Below are positions 35,242 to 39,087 of a stretch of DNA of 39,087 nt, in pieces. This stretch comes from Actinomycetota bacterium. GTDB taxonomy: Bacteria > Actinomycetota > Acidimicrobiia > Acidimicrobiales > CADCSY01. The stretch spans positions 1 through 39,087 of the forward strand of contig JAHWJI010000012.1 of assembly GCA_019348495.1 (NCBI GenBank), in the 5' to 3' direction. The notes under the pieces were generated by a model. It was not told the DNA's origin and searched no databases. It worked only from the letters and a program-made list of their open reading frames with translations. Numbering within the stretch: the first letter of the stretch is position 1; each line of letters opens with the position of its first letter. Position numbers and translations under genes: made by a program.

Positions 35242-36510
35242 TCAGCCCAGCCGCTCGGGTTGGCCCAACAGGCCCTGGGGCCGGACCAACAGGATCAGGA
35301 TGAGGATGGCCAACGCCCCCACGTTCTTGAGCTCAGGGGCCACGACCAGCGTGGAGAGCTGGATGAACAGGCCGACGACGAAGCTGCCCACCAGCGCGCC
35401 GAAGGCGGTGCCCAGGCCGCCCAGGATGACCCCGGCGAACATCAGCAGCAGCAACTGCACACCCATCTGCCAGCTCACCTGCTCGGTGAGCCCGAGCAGG
35501 ACGCCGCCGAAGGCGGCCAGGGCTCCCCCGAAGAACCACACCAACAGGATCACCCGGTCGACGTCGATGCCCGACGATGCGGCCAGATCGGGGTTGTCGG
35601 CCACCGCCCGCATGGCCTTGCCCGCCCTGGTCCGCAGCAGAGCCACACCCACACCGGCCAGCACCACCAGCGACAAGGCGATGGAGATGATGTCCTTGGG
35701 AGCGATGGCGATGGGACCGAGGTCGACCGCCCGCTGCACGGCGTACTGGGCGAAGGGACGGGTGTTGCCCCCGAACTGGTAGAGGAACACGTAGCGCACC
35801 AACAGGCCCAGGCCGATGGAGATCACCAGCAGGGCGATGAGCCCTGTTCCCCGCCGTCGCAGGGGCCGCCACAGCCCCCGGTCGAGGGCGGTGCCGGCGA
35901 GGCCGCCGGCGAGGACGGCCACCGCCGTGGCCGGGATCAGGTGCAGGCCCAAGTTGACGTTGACGTACCAGCCGGCCAGGGCGCCGAAGGTGACCATCTC
36001 GCCGTGGGCGAAGTTGATGAGACCGGTGGTGCCGAAGATCAGCGAGAGCCCCACGGCGGCCATGGCGATGATGAGCCCGAACTTGATCCCCTCCACGAGG
36101 AGCTGGAGGACGCGTCCGAGCGTGCCTCCGACCACCCGGTCACCCTCCCCGAGGGGGAACAACAGGGTCCGCTCCTGGCCCTCTCGAACCGGGAACTCCA
36201 GGGTCGCCCGGTCGGGGTTGCGCAGGGTGAGATCCCCCAGGGTGTCGACGTCGATGGTGGCGGTGTAGTCACCCGGTCCGGGTACCTCCAGCTCGAAGAC
36301 CCCGTCGGCCCCGGTCGTGGCCGTGCCCACCGTCTCGCCGTCGGCGTGCGACACGGTGATCTCCACGCCCTGCACCGGTTCGTCGTCGTCGTCGACGATC
36401 GTTCCTCGCACGCCTTCGGCCTCGTCGCCGGCCTGGGCGGCGACGGGGGTGGCGAGGAGGATCGACACCCCGACCATCGCACCCAGCGCGGGGAGGAGGC
36501 GACGGCGCAC
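35242..36510 (-). CDS. livH: ABC transporter permease LivH with N-terminal signal peptide and carboxypeptidase-regulatory-like beta-sandwich domain
   Basis: GLSLIFGTTGLINFAHGEMVTFGALAGW...GALAAFGGVLLGL (LivH); preceded by a signal peptide and VRGTIVDDDDEPVQGVEITVSHADGETVGTATTGADGVFELEVPGPGDYTATI. Confidence 0.92.
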   Translation of the reverse strand: MRRRLLPALGAMVGVSILLATPVAAQAGDEAEGVRGTIVDDDDEPVQGVEITVSHADGETVGTATTGADGVFELEVPGPGDYTATIDVDTLGDLTLRNPDRATLEFPVREGQERTLLFPLGEGDRVVGGTLGRVLQLLVEGIKFGLIIAMAAVGLSLIFGTTGLINFAHGEMVTFGALAGWYVNVNLGLHLIPATAVAVLAGGLAGTALDRGLWRPLRRRGTGLIALLVISIGLGLLVRYVFLYQFGGNTRPFAQYAVQRAVDLGPIAIAPKDIISIALSLVVLAGVGVALLRTRAGKAMRAVADNPDLAASSGIDVDRVILLVWFFGGALAAFGGVLLGLTEQVSWQMGVQLLLLMFAGVILGGLGTAFGALVGSFVVGLFIQLSTLVVAPELKNVGALAILILILLVRPQGLLGQPERLG

Positions 36511-36520
36511 GCGGCTGGCG

Positions 36521-37213
36521 TCAGGTGAGGCCGACGTGGTCGAGGACCTCGTCGAGGGGGGCGACCAGACCGGTGATGAAGGGGCCGAAGTCGGCGTAGT
36601 GGGCCGATCCGGCGTCGAAGCGCATGGTGTGGACGCACTCCTTGAGGTCGTCGGGGCCCACCCCGAAGAGGGTGACGGCCCATTCGAAGTCGTCGAGGCC
36701 GGTGGAGCCGGTCACGAGCTGCACGACCCGCCCGGCGAAGGCTCGGCCGCTCTTGCCGTGGTCGTACATGAGCTCGAGCCGTTCCTCGTAGGGCAGGGTG
36801 TACCAGTTCTGGCCCACGTTGCGGCGCTTGGACATGGGATAGAAGCACAGCGCCGGCATGCCCGCCGGGGGCAGCGTGGGATAGAGCCGCTCCCGCTTGG
36901 CCCGCTCGGGCACCCCCTGGGCGTACTCCGAGACCTCGGTGAGCGAGACGTAGGAGCCGGCGATCTCCAGGCCGGCCCCCTGCAGGTCACGCTGGAGGCG
37001 CCGCAGCTGCCACAGGTCGGGACCGATGGCCATGAACCCCACGTCGGCCTTGTGGCCGAGCACGGCGAAGGGCACGACCTGGTGCTCGCCTCCCTCGGCC
37101 TGCTTGACGGCCACGGTCACGCCTTGGCGATCGGCGCCGGGGCTCAGCCGGCAGAACAGGTGGAGCACGGCCAGCCCTTCGCCGGGAACGACGGTCTGTT
37201 GCAGCTCGGGCAT
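36521..37213 (-). CDS. hemQ: HemQ (coproheme decarboxylase, chlorite dismutase-like)
   Basis: GHKADVGFMAIGPDLWQL; CFYPMSKRRNVGQNWYTLPYEERLELMYDHGKSGRAFAGRVVQLVTGSTGLDDFEWAVTLF. Confidence 0.95.
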   Translation of the reverse strand: MPELQQTVVPGEGLAVLHLFCRLSPGADRQGVTVAVKQAEGGEHQVVPFAVLGHKADVGFMAIGPDLWQLRRLQRDLQGAGLEIAGSYVSLTEVSEYAQGVPERAKRERLYPTLPPAGMPALCFYPMSKRRNVGQNWYTLPYEERLELMYDHGKSGRAFAGRVVQLVTGSTGLDDFEWAVTLFGVGPDDLKECVHTMRFDAGSAHYADFGPFITGLVAPLDEVLDHVGLT

Positions 37214-37291
37214 CCGGTCACGCTACAACCTGGCGCCGGGGCGGACGTGGCCGCGTGCAGCCCCTGTCTTCGCTTCCGCTGCGTCTGCCCG

Positions 37292-38092
37292 TCACCCCGG
37301 GGCGTACACCGTCATCCGGTTCCCGCGTACGAAGCCGGCCAAGGTCATGCCCGCCGCTCTGGCCGTCTCCACCGCCAAGGAGGTGGGCGCGCTCACGGCC
37401 ACCAAGGCCGCGAAGCCTGCCGCCCACGCCTTCTGCACGATCTCGAACGAGGCCCGGCCGCTCACGTAGAGGCCCAGGCCATCTGCCGGCAGGCGGGCGT
37501 CGAGCAGGAGGCGGCCGACCACCTTGTCGACGGCGTTGTGGCGGCCGACGTCCTCCCGGACGCAGCGCAGCTCGCCGTCCGGCAAGGCCAGCGCCGCGGC
37601 GTGGAGCCCGCCCGTGCGGTCGAACAACCGCTGCCGGTGGCGGAGCCGATCGGGCAGCGTGGCGAGCACGTCGACCGCCACGCGGAGCTGGTCGTCGCCG
37701 ACGTCGGCGACGTGGGTGCGCACGGCGTCGATGCTCGTCGTCCCGCACACCCCGCACGACGACGTCGTGTAGACGTTGCGGCGGAGGCGCTCGTCGGGTG
37801 GCGACGGCACGCGCCGGCGCACGTCGACGATGTTGTACGTGCCCGCCGGCCGATCGTCGCCGCAGTACCGAATGGCGGCCACGTCGTCGGGGCGATCGAC
37901 GATGCCCTCGGTGAGGCAGAACCCGAGCGCCAGCTCGAAGTCGTTGCCCGGCGTGCGCATGGTCACCGACACCGCCGTGCCGTCGACCCGCACCTCCATC
38001 GGCTCCTCGCCGGCGAGGGTGTCGACCGTCGCCCGGCGGCCGTCGGCGCCGAACCGGATGATGCGCCGGCGGGCGGCGACCCGCTCAGCCAT
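37292..38092 (-). CDS. fdhD: Formate dehydrogenase accessory sulfurtransferase FdhD
   Basis: EEPMEVRVDGTAVSVTMRTPGNDFELALGFCLTEGI; TSSCGVCG; REDVGRHNAVDKVVG; GRASFEIVQKAWAAG. Confidence 0.96.
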   Translation of the reverse strand: MAERVAARRRIIRFGADGRRATVDTLAGEEPMEVRVDGTAVSVTMRTPGNDFELALGFCLTEGIVDRPDDVAAIRYCGDDRPAGTYNIVDVRRRVPSPPDERLRRNVYTTSSCGVCGTTSIDAVRTHVADVGDDQLRVAVDVLATLPDRLRHRQRLFDRTGGLHAAALALPDGELRCVREDVGRHNAVDKVVGRLLLDARLPADGLGLYVSGRASFEIVQKAWAAGFAALVAVSAPTSLAVETARAAGMTLAGFVRGNRMTVYAPG

Positions 38093-38714
38093 CGCCGTTC
38101 CCACCGACCACCGGCACGAGACCGGCGTGGCGAAGGTCGGCGGGGGTGTCGACGTCGATCAGGTCGCCGGCCCAGTCCGAGGCGTCGAGCCACTCCACAT
38201 CGTCGGCGTCGTCCACGTCGTCGGCGAGCGCCTGCATCCGGCGCTCGCCCCCGCGCACGAGCGCCGGCGCCCGTCCCACCGCCCGTGGCGACCACCGGGC
38301 CGCCAACCACTGGGGGCGGCCGGCCACGAGGGGCACCACCGACCCGGCTGACGAGTGGGAGGCCAGCGCCTGCACCACGGCGACGCTCAGCCGGGGCAGA
38401 TCGGTGGCCACGACGATCACCGGGCCGACGTGGCCCCGCTCGGCCAGCGCCCGGAAGCCGGCGGCGGCGGCGACCAGCGGCCCCTCCCCCGCCGGCTCCT
38501 CCTCGACCGCCGGCAACGTGGTGCGCCCGGGCCCGACCTCGAGCGCCGGCGCCACCACGGCGGCGAGCACGTTCGCCGTGCGCTGCGCCAGGGACAGGCC
38601 GTCGACCTCCAGCAACGCCTTGTCGACGCCCATGCGCCGGCTGGCCCCACCGGTGAGCAACAGGCCGGCAACCTCGGGGACGTGCCCACCGCGGCCCTCG
38701 GTCACCTGCGTCAC
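38085..38714 (-). CDS. mobA: Molybdenum cofactor guanylyltransferase (MobA-like)
   Basis: VAGLLLTGGASRRMGVDKALLEVDG; VVATDLPRLS; DIDVDTPADL; adjacent to fdhD. Confidence 0.88.
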   Translation of the reverse strand: MTQVTEGRGGHVPEVAGLLLTGGASRRMGVDKALLEVDGLSLAQRTANVLAAVVAPALEVGPGRTTLPAVEEEPAGEGPLVAAAAGFRALAERGHVGPVIVVATDLPRLSVAVVQALASHSSAGSVVPLVAGRPQWLAARWSPRAVGRAPALVRGGERRMQALADDVDDADDVEWLDASDWAGDLIDVDTPADLRHAGLVPVVGGNGDG

Positions 38715-38789
38715 GGTAGCGACCAGCCCGACGGTTGCCCGTCGCCTCCGGGGGTACGCTGCGGCGAGTCGCCGCTGACGAGGAGGCGG

Positions 38790-39087
38790 ATGGACCTGCG
38801 CAGCTGGATCGAGCAGTGGCCTGTCACCCGGCAGCTCACGGGCCACGACCGGCTGGGTCGGGGTGCGGCGGCGATGTCCCCCCGTTCAGCCCAGCTACGA
38901 GCCCGCACCGAGGATGCCGACACGGTGAGCCGGTCGGTGTGCCCCTACTGCGCGGTGGGATGTGGGCAGAAGGTGTACGTCCGCCACGACCGCGTCACAC
39001 AGATCGAGGGAGATCCCGACAGCCCCATCTCCCGAGGACGCCTGTGCCCCAAGGGAGCAGCGAGCAAGGACCTGGTGACCAGCCCGC
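38790..39087 (+). CDS. Formate dehydrogenase / molybdopterin oxidoreductase alpha subunit, 3' truncated by window end
   Basis: RBS AGGAGG 38781-38786; SRSVCPYCAVGCGQKVYVRHDRVTQIEGDPDSPISRGRLCPKGAAS ([4Fe-4S] Mop domain); next to fdhD and mobA. Confidence 0.92.
   Translation, partial: MDLRSWIEQWPVTRQLTGHDRLGRGAAAMSPRSAQLRARTEDADTVSRSVCPYCAVGCGQKVYVRHDRVTQIEGDPDSPISRGRLCPKGAASKDLVTSP

Overview
High-GC actinobacterial chromosomal window; the gene content looks Acidimicrobiia-like, but that is inference. From left to right it contains: (1) a late cobalamin-biosynthesis cluster: cobU-like, cobS, cbiB/cobD with an apparent frameshift, cobC, divergent cobO, and an apparent in-frame cobQ-cobT fusion; (2) a Tat-exported PhoX-type phosphatase; (3) a rhodanese + CBS gene interrupted by an in-frame TGA exactly where homologues are expected to carry Cys (CX4[C/U]), with a SECIS-like hairpin just downstream, so it is a selenoprotein or pseudogene candidate; (4) a MerR-controlled, translationally coupled operon (HMA chaperone, P1B ATPase with an unusual YPC motif, glutaredoxin-like protein, DUF3179 lipoprotein); (5) tRNA-Leu(CAG); (6) the fhaA-fhaB-pstP-rodA-pbpA-pknB cell-envelope signalling cluster, then trpG/pabA and crgA; (7) Ku, an S9 peptidase, a DUF427 protein and a MocR regulator; (8) a decayed VapBC-like remnant; (9) a DUF2993 protein and larE; (10) a branched-chain amino-acid ABC transporter whose LivH carries an extra N-terminal beta-sandwich-like domain; (11) hemQ, fdhD, mobA and the start of a formate dehydrogenase. 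The strongest items for follow-up are the putative Sec-rhodanese and the MerR/YPC-ATPase/Grx/DUF3179 operon. All family calls come from reading motifs by eye; no database or folding computation was run.
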